DNA from: Acidobacteriota bacterium
GTDB lineage: Bacteria > Acidobacteriota > Terriglobia > Bryobacterales > Bryobacteraceae
Direction of reading: 5' to 3'
Assembly (NCBI GenBank): GCA_016213775.1
Contig: JACQZR010000235.1
Coordinates: 1 to 45,556 of the forward strand
DNA: 45,556 nucleotides
Part shown: positions 1 to 8,324 of the stretch, one piece after another
Layout of the letters: every line of letters begins with the position of its first letter
How positions within the stretch are numbered: the first letter of the stretch is position 1
Notes under the pieces: generated by a model
What the model was told of the DNA's origin: nothing
Database searches by the model: none
What the model saw: the letters and a program-made list of their open reading frames with translations, nothing else
Made by a program: the position numbers and the translations under genes

Positions 1-2424
1 GAGCATGTCGGTGTCGTCAGATGCATAAACGGCGATCGCACCGTTAGGCCCCGCTTTCACGATCGCGGAGTTAGCGACGATCTGCCTGTCCGGCGACCGC
101 ACTGTCCAGAACGTGGGGCGCAGTTCTCCTGCCGGCCAGACAGTAACGAAATCCACACCTGTCGCGCGTGGAACCAGCGTCACGTTCAGCACGTAAGCCT
201 TGGCTGTTGCGGGAACCTGGCAGACGTTGGATTGCGGAACAGTCAGGATTCGCATCTCTGTCCGGGTTAGGTATGGCGGGCCGAAGGCGCCTGTGCGCCC
301 CTGGAAATTGTATTCGGGGCGTGTTTCCATCAGGCGGCACGGCGCCAGCGGCACGAAACGCAGCGGAGTCGCTGGAATCGTTCCATCCTGGCTCACCGTA
401 ACATTCTGGCCGGCGACCGTGAGGGAACCCGCGCGCGGCGTGCCAATGTTGACCGTGGCGGAGAAAGTCACGCGACCGCTTCCGCTGGCAGTGGAGCCCG
501 AGGAGATAGAAAGCCATGTCGAATTCGAACTCGCGCTCCACACACAGACCGATTGCGTGGAAACGTCCAGGGATGCGGTGGCCCCACCGGCGTTCATCGT
601 AAACGAAGTCGACGAGAGCGTGAAAGTGCAGCTCTGATTCACCACGAATGTCTGGCCGCCGATCACCAGCGTGGTCGAGCGCGGCAAAGATGCAGCATTG
701 GATTGGACCACGAATGTCACCACGCCGTTGCCAACCCCGCTCGCGGGAGGGCTGATAGTGACCCAGGCGTCGCTGCTGGCCGCGGTCCAGGGGCACGCTG
801 GTCCGCTCGCCACGACGTTCACCGAGCCCGATCCGCCGGTGTTGCCGGCGTTAAAAGTACCAGCACCCAGCGTGAAGGAGCAAGTGGTCTGGCAGGAATT
901 GACCTGGGCCGCGTCGAGGGACAGTGACTGATCGGCGAAGCGCGGGTTCGCAGCGGTGGCGCTCATGGTATTCTCCCCTCCTACCGGTGCGAAACCGCCA
1001 CTCATCGTGATCTTCCCCGTCCCTGGGTTGTCCCCCGCGCGATAGGCGAAGCTGACCGCAAACGACAGCGTGTCAACTTCGAAGGGACTGGTCGCGAACA
1101 CCTCCCAGGTATAGGAACCGGCTCCGTCAAAGATCGGCACCTCAATCAGCCCGGGGACGGCGCCCGCGGGGTACCCCGCGGCGTTCCCTCCCATCACCCG
1201 CTCCGTGTCGCTGGTGGGGTTGGCCAGCACCGTCTGCGAGCTCTGGTTCTGCCCGAAGGGAAGAGCGATCACGCCGTAGGCCGCCGAGTAGGATGTCGTT
1301 TCCCCGCCTCCGCTCTGGCGATTACTGCCATCAACGGCGAGCGTGCTATTCGATAGCGCGTGAGTGGAGACAAATACGCGCACATTCGGCGGAACATTAT
1401 TGAAGGAAGCCCGCAAGCGTGTCCCGTGGTCGGCCCGTCCGGCACGGTTCAAGCCGTTGGCGGAGGGGAATGCGGTGTTGTAGAAACCGGACTCCACATC
1501 GCTGGGCTGTACAGCCCCCATGTTGTTCTGGGGAATGTTCTGTTGAATGCCCGGCTCGACAAAGGCTGGGTTCACATCGCGCACCTTGAAGGCGCCGGCA
1601 TAGGCTTCTCTAAACCGGATCTCCAGGTTTCGCCCGCCCAGGCTGTTGTTTGCGCCGGAATAGCGCGCAGTGCCGGAAGCCGCGAGGTCAGCGTTCCAAT
1701 TCTGACACTGGGACAGGGCCGAACCACCCGAGCTGTTAAAATCCAGAGCTCCGCCCGTTCGCGTGCGAAGCGCTGCCGTCACTCCTGGTTGGATGAATGC
1801 GACATCTACCGTTGAGTTGTTGAGTTGCATGTTCGCCGGCGGATTGAAGATAGAAATGTAGCCGAAGATCTGTCCCCCCGGGGCGGATGAGCCCGCGATT
1901 GCGGCCCGTATGTTCTTCACCCGGAAGAGCCGGGTGGCATTGATTCCCGGTGAGTTGACCGGGACTCCGAGAAAGGCAATCGTGTTGTCGCTTAGCCGGA
2001 CGCCCTGGAAGATGTTCCGGTTCACCCCGGAATTGTCCAGCGCCCGGCCGTTCGTCCCAGCCGTCAACGGAGTGCAGACGCCGTCGGAAGCGCTGCACGG
2101 GTTTTGCGAGCCAGGTTGAGGATCATCGATGAACAACAGTGCTTCGGTCAGCGAATCCTGCAATATGCGACTGGTGATGTTAGTGCTCAGAGTGATGGCG
2201 ATACTCACTTGGTGAAGCGGTGTGCCAATAGTGGGCACTGCGCCGCCCGTGCAGACGATCACCACGTCCCCAGTCAACTCGCTGTGTCCCTCAGCGCGAA
2301 CCATGAGAGGCTGAGCTGTGGCGCTACAGACGATGGGAGGCACGACTTGTGCGCCGGCGTTTCCAGTAATTCCGGGGATTGCCGCCAACAAGAGCAGAAA
2401 ACGAAGAAAAAAGAAAAACCGCAC
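1..2424 (-). CDS. Secreted BACON-repeat protein, partial (3' end outside window)
   Basis: I read this frame by hand because it has no stop codon inside the window: 808 codons are present. The GTG start is supported by AGGAG five bases upstream and by a signal peptide (hydrophobic Phe/Leu stretch ending near NAGAQ). Residues about 30-480 form a beta-rich, Asn/Ser/Gly-rich exported region I do not recognise. About 510-595 and 600-685 are two tandem BACON-like domains, marked by the pattern C.W.A.S...W..I.....G.G...V....N. From about 690 there is a module starting PLRFVPLAPCRLMETRP, of a kind that I recall from many large secreted Solibacter-type proteins. A cell-surface adhesion or carbohydrate-binding role is possible, but no catalytic motif is visible. 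Confident as a gene and as secreted; function unknown. Confidence 0.8.
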   Translation of the reverse strand, partial: MRFFFFLRFLLLLAAIPGITGNAGAQVVPPIVCSATAQPLMVRAEGHSELTGDVVIVCTGGAVPTIGTPLHQVSIAITLSTNITSRILQDSLTEALLFIDDPQPGSQNPCSASDGVCTPLTAGTNGRALDNSGVNRNIFQGVRLSDNTIAFLGVPVNSPGINATRLFRVKNIRAAIAGSSAPGGQIFGYISIFNPPANMQLNNSTVDVAFIQPGVTAALRTRTGGALDFNSSGGSALSQCQNWNADLAASGTARYSGANNSLGGRNLEIRFREAYAGAFKVRDVNPAFVEPGIQQNIPQNNMGAVQPSDVESGFYNTAFPSANGLNRAGRADHGTRLRASFNNVPPNVRVFVSTHALSNSTLAVDGSNRQSGGGETTSYSAAYGVIALPFGQNQSSQTVLANPTSDTERVMGGNAAGYPAGAVPGLIEVPIFDGAGSYTWEVFATSPFEVDTLSFAVSFAYRAGDNPGTGKITMSGGFAPVGGENTMSATAANPRFADQSLSLDAAQVNSCQTTCSFTLGAGTFNAGNTGGSGSVNVVASGPACPWTAASSDAWVTISPPASGVGNGVVTFVVQSNAASLPRSTTLVIGGQTFVVNQSCTFTLSSTSFTMNAGGATASLDVSTQSVCVWSASSNSTWLSISSGSTASGSGRVTFSATVNIGTPRAGSLTVAGQNVTVSQDGTIPATPLRFVPLAPCRLMETRPEYNFQGRTGAFGPPYLTRTEMRILTVPQSNVCQVPATAKAYVLNVTLVPRATGVDFVTVWPAGELRPTFWTVRSPDRQIVANSAIVKAGPNGAIAVYASDDTDML

Positions 2425-2589
2425 AAATTCTCCTATGTGGGAGGATGTGCCGGCCCTGTGTGACGGGACGGCATCCATTGTGCCCTCCCATCGGCTTTCA
2501 GTTTACACCCGGTTGGGGGGAATTTACCAGGATATTGTTCGCGATTGTTCGGGATCTCGTTCCGAACGTGGATGCAGCGCCTGTAAATA

Positions 2590-3579
2590 CTATGTCTCCT
2601 CCCCCGCCAACTGTTGAAGCATCACTGCCTCCATCCGCCGCATCACGTCAAGGTAGTCAAGGGCTGCTGCGGAGAAAGGGTACTCTCCTTTGTTGTACTG
2701 GTCCAGCAGTACTAACGCCTCCGAGTGAACCATATCCTCTGGATTCGTCCTGCGCAGCGCGTCGTAATACTCCGACCGAAACGTTTCTTGTGCCTTCTGC
2801 CGTTTCTGCCGCAGCTTCTCGTTTCTCAACTGGAACGTCTCAATACAGTTCTTTCCGTACGGGCTCCCGCTCACCGAAGCCGCGATCCCTCGCACACCAA
2901 ACCGGATATGCTTGCGTGGGTCGCGGTCTGGAGCCGGGTTCAGAGGATTGAGTAACAAGGGGTTCTCCCGCCCGTCCAGAAGTTGAGGAGTGAGGTAGTA
3001 GTAGCCGGGCCATTTCTTGCTTTCCCGCGGACGTTCCTCCACCGCCATCGCCACCACCTTGTCCGCGCCGAGCGCCACCAGAACCAGATGGATTCGGCCG
3101 TTGCCGAGGTCGAAGCGCTCGTTCTTGCCTTCACCCGAGTTGCAGTACACGCATGCGGGAATCAGATTCCGCCAGTCGTAGGCAAGCCAGAAATAACCCG
3201 GATGCGGTTGAAGCGTCTGCGAGGGGCCGTCCTTCCCGAACAATTGAAACTGCGGCTCGCCGAATGTCCCATCCGCCGCCAGGAATTTCACGGCTCCTTT
3301 GGGGCGGTAGTGTTCGGCGTCGCCGTAGTAGCCCGAAATTTCGCGTTCGCAGTAGGCGCACTTGTTGTGAAAGATCTTCTCCAGCAGCCAGTCTTTCAGC
3401 TTCTTCCACACTTCGTTCTGGAAGTCGAACTGGAAAGCCTTGGTGGGCTTCCCGCTCATCCAACCTTCAAATGCGTCAATCACTCTATCGGTTGCCGCCG
3501 TGGACTTCAACTGCCACTCTGTCCACCAATTCTTCTGTTCCTGATCCAGGTTTGCGGGATCGAAGTGGATCGCGATCAT
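2590..3579 (-). CDS. ptuB: HNH endonuclease of the PtuB/Septu type
   Basis: Predicted metal-dependent nuclease, 329 residues, the usual length for the TIGR02646/PtuB family. A zinc-binding CAYCE (C74, C77) is followed by DAEHYRPK (87-94), with H90 as the first HNH histidine. The segment YFWLAYDWRNLIPAC..CN follows, with N138, C143, C146 and N147, then K152; this is the hallmark order of the family. A downstream NPLNPAPDRDPRKH (211-224) matches the conserved P..DP..H segment. The start ATG overlaps the stop of the upstream ATPase gene as ATGA, with GGAGG just before it, so the two are translationally coupled. In Septu, PtuB works with the ATPase PtuA to protect against phage. The nuclease motif is complete, so this is the likely effector. 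Its substrate cannot be told from sequence. Confidence 0.88.
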   Translation of the reverse strand: MIAIHFDPANLDQEQKNWWTEWQLKSTAATDRVIDAFEGWMSGKPTKAFQFDFQNEVWKKLKDWLLEKIFHNKCAYCEREISGYYGDAEHYRPKGAVKFLAADGTFGEPQFQLFGKDGPSQTLQPHPGYFWLAYDWRNLIPACVYCNSGEGKNERFDLGNGRIHLVLVALGADKVVAMAVEERPRESKKWPGYYYLTPQLLDGRENPLLLNPLNPAPDRDPRKHIRFGVRGIAASVSGSPYGKNCIETFQLRNEKLRQKRQKAQETFRSEYYDALRRTNPEDMVHSEALVLLDQYNKGEYPFSAAALDYLDVMRRMEAVMLQQLAGEET

Positions 3580-6500
3580 TGCTCCCCTCCGCTTTGCATA
3601 GCTTCCCGCAGTCGGAGCATCTTCTCCGCAACCTTCTCCCGTGATGCTTGTTTCAGTTGCCCTAGCGCTGGATCCAGTTCCTCCAACAGCTCTGCCGCGC
3701 GCCGCTCCAGTGGAGTCGACGGTGACGGCGGAATCCGTTCCTCAATCATCCTGCCAAGCTCCAGGAATCGCCGATCCTCGGCATCGCTCCGGTCCGACTT
3801 CCCGAGTAGCTCTTCGTATTCCGTCATCGCCTCCTGCGTTCGCACATCGAGCGTGGTCGGCAGGTCAAACAACTCACCCGCCAAAATCTGATCCGTCCTC
3901 CCGAGTGTCATGTCGGGGAAAAAATCCACCATCTCCACGTGCCCGTTCTGCAACGCAAACCGCACCACCTCGTGCTTCTCCAACCCGCCGACAATCAGCG
4001 GAGAGTGCGTGCACGCGATGAACTGAATATTCGGAAACACCGTCTTCAGGCGGTGAACCAGTGCTTGTTGCCATCGCGGATGCATATGCGCATCCAACTC
4101 GTCGATCAGCACCAGTGCGAACGAATTCGTCGGCAACGGATCGTTGGTGGGGTTTTGCAGCGTTTCCTTCAATCGCTGACAGAGCACGCCCACCCATCCG
4201 AACAACGAAGTCAGTCCCTGGCTCAGCACTTCAATAGGTAGGCCCGCCGTCACATCGGACACCTTCACCAGCACGCGGAAATTCTGATCCACTCGCAAGT
4301 ATTCAATGTCCCGCCGGTCTGTCAACGTCCGCGCGACTTCAAAGAACTTCTGAATCGAGTCGAAGGGTCGTAACGTCGTGTCAGCCGGCGACACCTCCCA
4401 CAGTTTGATCAAATGATCATCCGACCCCGACGCCAACAATCGTCCGTCCGCGCTCAAAGCGACGGCGTGGACCGGCTTCGTGTGGGCCCGCACTGTCCCC
4501 GCGCTTCGCCCGGAATCCGGTTCCCAGACCATCACACTCCCGTTCATGCAACCGGCCGCAATCACACTCCCGTCCTGGGAAATCGCAACACTGGCAACCC
4601 CGTCGGACGGGCCCGCTATCTGGCGCATCTGAGTACCGGTTTCTAAACTCCAGACCTCGATCTTACCTTTCTCACCTCCAGTCACCAGCCGCTTGCCATC
4701 GCTGCTCACCGCCACCGCCCATAGCGCTTCTCCTGCTTCCCATGCCCACCGGTTGGTTCCATCCGCCGCATTCCAGACCTTGATGCTGCCTTGCTGCGAA
4801 CAACTCACCAGTTGAGTGCCAGCGCCGTCGAGTGCAACGCCCCATATCTCGCAATCCTGAGTGTTGCCGGCCACATCCATGATGAGGTCGGATTCATCCA
4901 GGCGGTACAACCAGACATTTCCCTCCTCGTAGCCGACTGCCATAGCACTCCCATCTGCATTCATTGAGACGCATAATGCCTGTGTACGGCCAGGTCCGTT
5001 GTAGGTTTCCCGCAACTCCCCAGTCCGGCTCCAAACCTTCACATTCCCGGCAAAAGAGGCCGATGCGATAATCTGGCCATCTGCACTCGCGGCAACGCCG
5101 TTGACGCCGGATTGGTGAGCAGCAATCTTCGTCAACTGATGTCCCGTGGCCGTCTCCCACAGGACAACGCTCTTGTCGATGGAGCCCGACACGAGCATCG
5201 CCCCATTGTTCGCGAAGGCTACTGAACTGACTCGAGCAGAGTGACCCGTGAGGGTCCGTACTTCCTGAATGGATGTCGACTGCCCCGTCTTATCCGCCGC
5301 ATCCAGATTCACAATCCACTGCTTCAAACGGTCCATACGCGGGTCCGACTCACCCGAAATCAACGGCAGAAGATCATCCGCCGTCGGCCGCCCCTTTTGC
5401 ACAATTGGCTGCGGACCGGACGATGACGCCCAACTCACCGTTCGCAGCGGAGAGAACCCCAGCGTCAACCACCCTTCCGCCTCCATCGGACGGCTTGGCA
5501 GGCTCACCACTTCCGCCTCAGACAGCATGTCCTTCGTGAGAATCTCCGTTATGTAGCCGGATGGATTGCGCTCCGTGGTCATGGTGATGCGGCCCTTCGT
5601 CTTACCCGCCCGCACAAGCCGCGCTGCGTACGACCGCGCATCGTTGCCCATCATCGCCACCGCGATGGCCTTGAGAATTGTCGATTTTCCGACCCCATTA
5701 TCCCCAAGCAGAATTTTCCAGTTGCCCTCGGCCTTCGCGCCCTCGGGCTTGGAAAAATCCAACTCCAGCTTCTCGAACGGTCCAATGTCTTCCAACACCA
5801 GTTGGCGGATCCCAGGGTTGGTTTGCACGATGCGGTGAGTGCCCGTGTCCGTCCCGATCTCCGTTGCCGGCGCATGAGCTGCAAGTTGCTCCAGAAACTC
5901 GTGAACCTCGGGAAAATCTGGCGACACCGGAAAGTCGAGAACCTTGACGTTGTAGCGCCGCTCCAGCAACTGCGCCTTCGCCTTCCACGCGCCGCCGGCC
6001 ACTGGTACCAGCGCAAAATGTTTGCGCGGATTCGTCCCGCGGAACACGAACCCCGACAGAAAATCGGTGATCCCTTCCAGACTCAACCCCACAAAGAAGA
6101 AGGTGCGCGAGTAGAAGCAACCCTCCATGAATTTCGCAAACGATATGTTGCTCGACAATGCCTCGCGGTATTCAATCGGAGCGAAGATCAGCGTCTCCGG
6201 CCGTTCAATGATCCCGTAAAGCTTGAGCAGGAATTTCTTCCGTTGCGACAATGCATCCAGTAGCGGCTCAGCGTTCTTGGGTGTGTACAGCCCGCTATGT
6301 GCGAAATCGGGAAACGTCTGCTCCAACAGCCGGTCGTAGTTGGTGGTGACGATGGCGGAGAAGCGCGTATGCCGCAGACACCGGTGCGCGCTCGATAGCG
6401 CCGTTCCTTCCGGAAATGTCTGTTGCAGAAACTCCAGCAGGAGCTCGCGCTGTTTGTCGAATGCCTGCACCAGTCCGTCAGCCGCCGCATCACGCTCCCC

Positions 6501-7574
6501 TTCATTCAATGCGGATTCGAATGAGCCGGCCTCCTCCGTGCTGATCACCCGGTGCTCCACCGCAAACTGAATCAACTTCGCCAGAAACTGATTCCACGTA
6601 ACCACCCCAGCGCGCGCGCTCAACCCCGCGCCGGCAAAGAGCACGCTTTCCTCAACGCGGCAAGCCTCGATCAGTTCCTGCGGGACGCGCGGCGTCGACG
6701 CGGACGCCTGTGCGGGCATAACAACTGCCTCTCGCCGCCTGGAGGTGAATGCGGGTAGTGGCACCGGCGGTTGCGGACGCTTCCCATTCGGAGTTTGCTC
6801 GACGATGTGTCGCAGCAACAACTCCTCGCCGTCCCCGAAGTAATTTGGACACCGGATCGGTCGGATCCACCTCTTCGAAAAAGCCTTCGGATCAAAGCTG
6901 AATTCGTTGTCCTCCACTATCGCGAAGTGTTCCGTGGACAGGCTGAGTAGCGGTTCCAGAAACCAGGCTGCCAGCAACTCCGCCATCCTGAAGCCGATGA
7001 ACACCGTCGGGTTCCGGGACAACTCCGTCAACTCTCGCTGCAAACGTGGCAGCAGCGCTTCCTCCTTGAGGCTGCTCCTGTCCTCTACAGTCCCCAGCAG
7101 CTTGGTGATGCTCGGCAAGACTCCGCTTCTGCGCGTCCTTCCCACGGCCTTCTCCTGGAAGACGAGCCCGGCGATTGCATATTCTGACTCAATCGCGTTG
7201 TCGATATTCACAGTGACCACGGACTGGCTGATGCGTGGCAGCAGCGGGAGTACACCCCGTCGTTCCACCACCGGTTGAAAGCCGTACACCTCCTCCACCG
7301 AGTCATAGAAGAACATCTGCCCGGCCCCGTCAATGATCGCCTTCGCCGATATGGTGGCGGTGGACGGCTCCAGCCCGGCCCTCTTCGCGCAATCGAGGAG
7401 AAAGTGCTCCCACCGCGGATACCCGGCGTCCACCGCCACACCATTCCCAGCGAAGATCGTAACCCCTTCCCGATTGATCTGGTCGATCAGGTTGCGCACC
7501 GCCACGCGATTTCCCGGAATGGCAAACAACTCGTCCAAAAATTCCAGCGGAATCGCCGCGGTATTCGTATCCAT
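3576..7574 (-). CDS. Tandem SIR2-like / ABC ATPase with an inserted seven-repeat WD40 propeller (PtuA-like)
   Basis: A 1332-residue multidomain protein. SIR2-like module 1 (about 28-225) has a degenerate FAGNGVAVDAG (41-51), TVNID (121-125) and VFIGF (191-195). SIR2-like module 2 (about 300-565) has a canonical FAGAGLSARAG (313-323) and TTNYD (410-414). In both modules the usual catalytic histidine of the KLHG motif is replaced (L160, Y453). An ABC/SMC-type ATPase begins near 589: Walker A GDNGVGKST (624-632), signature LSQG (1117-1120), Walker B LVLIDELDAHMHP (1154-1166) and switch His THS (H1190). Seven WD40 repeats (771-1063) sit between Walker A and the signature. Removing them leaves an ATPase of roughly 450 residues, the size of an ordinary PtuA. 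The C-terminus (TDQILAGELFDL, then helices) also resembles PtuA. It overlaps the HNH gene by four bases. Predicted role: ATPase/sensor of a defence system. Confidence 0.87.
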   Translation of the reverse strand: MDTNTAAIPLEFLDELFAIPGNRVAVRNLIDQINREGVTIFAGNGVAVDAGYPRWEHFLLDCAKRAGLEPSTATISAKAIIDGAGQMFFYDSVEEVYGFQPVVERRGVLPLLPRISQSVVTVNIDNAIESEYAIAGLVFQEKAVGRTRRSGVLPSITKLLGTVEDRSSLKEEALLPRLQRELTELSRNPTVFIGFRMAELLAAWFLEPLLSLSTEHFAIVEDNEFSFDPKAFSKRWIRPIRCPNYFGDGEELLLRHIVEQTPNGKRPQPPVPLPAFTSRRREAVVMPAQASASTPRVPQELIEACRVEESVLFAGAGLSARAGVVTWNQFLAKLIQFAVEHRVISTEEAGSFESALNEGERDAAADGLVQAFDKQRELLLEFLQQTFPEGTALSSAHRCLRHTRFSAIVTTNYDRLLEQTFPDFAHSGLYTPKNAEPLLDALSQRKKFLLKLYGIIERPETLIFAPIEYREALSSNISFAKFMEGCFYSRTFFFVGLSLEGITDFLSGFVFRGTNPRKHFALVPVAGGAWKAKAQLLERRYNVKVLDFPVSPDFPEVHEFLEQLAAHAPATEIGTDTGTHRIVQTNPGIRQLVLEDIGPFEKLELDFSKPEGAKAEGNWKILLGDNGVGKSTILKAIAVAMMGNDARSYAARLVRAGKTKGRITMTTERNPSGYITEILTKDMLSEAEVVSLPSRPMEAEGWLTLGFSPLRTVSWASSSGPQPIVQKGRPTADDLLPLISGESDPRMDRLKQWIVNLDAADKTGQSTSIQEVRTLTGHSARVSSVAFANNGAMLVSGSIDKSVVLWETATGHQLTKIAAHQSGVNGVAASADGQIIASASFAGNVKVWSRTGELRETYNGPGRTQALCVSMNADGSAMAVGYEEGNVWLYRLDESDLIMDVAGNTQDCEIWGVALDGAGTQLVSCSQQGSIKVWNAADGTNRWAWEAGEALWAVAVSSDGKRLVTGGEKGKIEVWSLETGTQMRQIAGPSDGVASVAISQDGSVIAAGCMNGSVMVWEPDSGRSAGTVRAHTKPVHAVALSADGRLLASGSDDHLIKLWEVSPADTTLRPFDSIQKFFEVARTLTDRRDIEYLRVDQNFRVLVKVSDVTAGLPIEVLSQGLTSLFGWVGVLCQRLKETLQNPTNDPLPTNSFALVLIDELDAHMHPRWQQALVHRLKTVFPNIQFIACTHSPLIVGGLEKHEVVRFALQNGHVEMVDFFPDMTLGRTDQILAGELFDLPTTLDVRTQEAMTEYEELLGKSDRSDAEDRRFLELGRMIEERIPPSPSTPLERRAAELLEELDPALGQLKQASREKVAEKMLRLREAMQSGGEQ

Positions 7575-7622
7575 AGGTAACGGCCATCATAGCCGAATCG
7601 ATGCGCGAGGTCAGGCCGTCAG

Positions 7623-8138
7623 TCAGGCACGTTCCCATGGCCGCCGCGCCAACCGGTCCGCTTCCGCGGGTCCGGCCACCAGCCGCATCAGCCCGTGCCC
7701 GACGATTCCCAGCACCAGATACGTCGCCGAGATGGCGAGCATCGGCGCGATCCCTGGCCCGTAGAACCCCCACTCCGGGAACTTCGCCATGTACCATGAG
7801 TCGCGGAAAGGTCCGATTGTCGCGGCGATCAACGCCGCCACCGCCAGGCCGCGTCCGCCAAACCGGCGAGCGATCCGCCAGGTAAACAGCAAGACGTAGC
7901 CGCACAGGGTGAAGTTGATCCCCAGAAGCGCCAGGAAATACGGCTCCCACCGAATCGGCATGTGCCACAGCCCGGCGCTTTCACCGAGAGCTATGATTCC
8001 CAGCGCCACCATGCCGGCAACCGCCGCGCCTGCCAGTGCGCCCACAACACGCCGCAGCGTCGCCCGCGTCCCAATAGTGACTGCGGCCAGGACGATCAGG
8101 TACACGCCGTTGAAGAGATGCAGTTGCTGTTCAGTCAA
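7623..8138 (-). CDS. Small multi-pass membrane protein, unknown function
   Basis: 171 residues with about five hydrophobic segments (near 10-28, 32-52, 67-90, 95-112 and 127-150) and a charged C-terminus (RLARRPWERA). No catalytic or transport motif is visible and I do not recognise the family. It lies 48 bases upstream of the SIR2/ATPase gene on the same strand, so it could be co-transcribed with it. However, Acidobacteriota carry many similar small membrane proteins, and the gap is larger than the four-base overlap inside the defence pair. A role in defence is therefore only a possibility. Confidence 0.65.
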   Translation of the reverse strand: MTEQQLHLFNGVYLIVLAAVTIGTRATLRRVVGALAGAAVAGMVALGIIALGESAGLWHMPIRWEPYFLALLGINFTLCGYVLLFTWRIARRFGGRGLAVAALIAATIGPFRDSWYMAKFPEWGFYGPGIAPMLAISATYLVLGIVGHGLMRLVAGPAEADRLARRPWERA

Positions 8139-8298
8139 AACGTCAAGTTAATATCACACCACTTCCGCGCCTGCAACTTCGAGTGAACCTGCGCCGCAAT
8201 CAATGCTCGGTCCAGCACCTGGCAGTCTCGGGTGACCGCAAAAACGCGGAAAACGCCGACCAGCCTCATCCGCCGGCGTAATAATCCGTTGTATTCCC

Positions 8299-8311
8299 TA
8301 CACCGGGTGTA
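8299..8311. promoter_or_regulatory. Candidate operator: perfect inverted repeat before the MerR-type regulator
   Basis: TACACCGGGTGTA is a perfect inverted repeat (TACACC, one centre base, GGTGTA) 13 bases upstream of the regulator's ATG. Its position suits autoregulation by the encoded HTH protein. This is an inference; no binding data exist. Confidence 0.35.
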
Positions 8312-8324
8312 AGATTGTGGCAAG

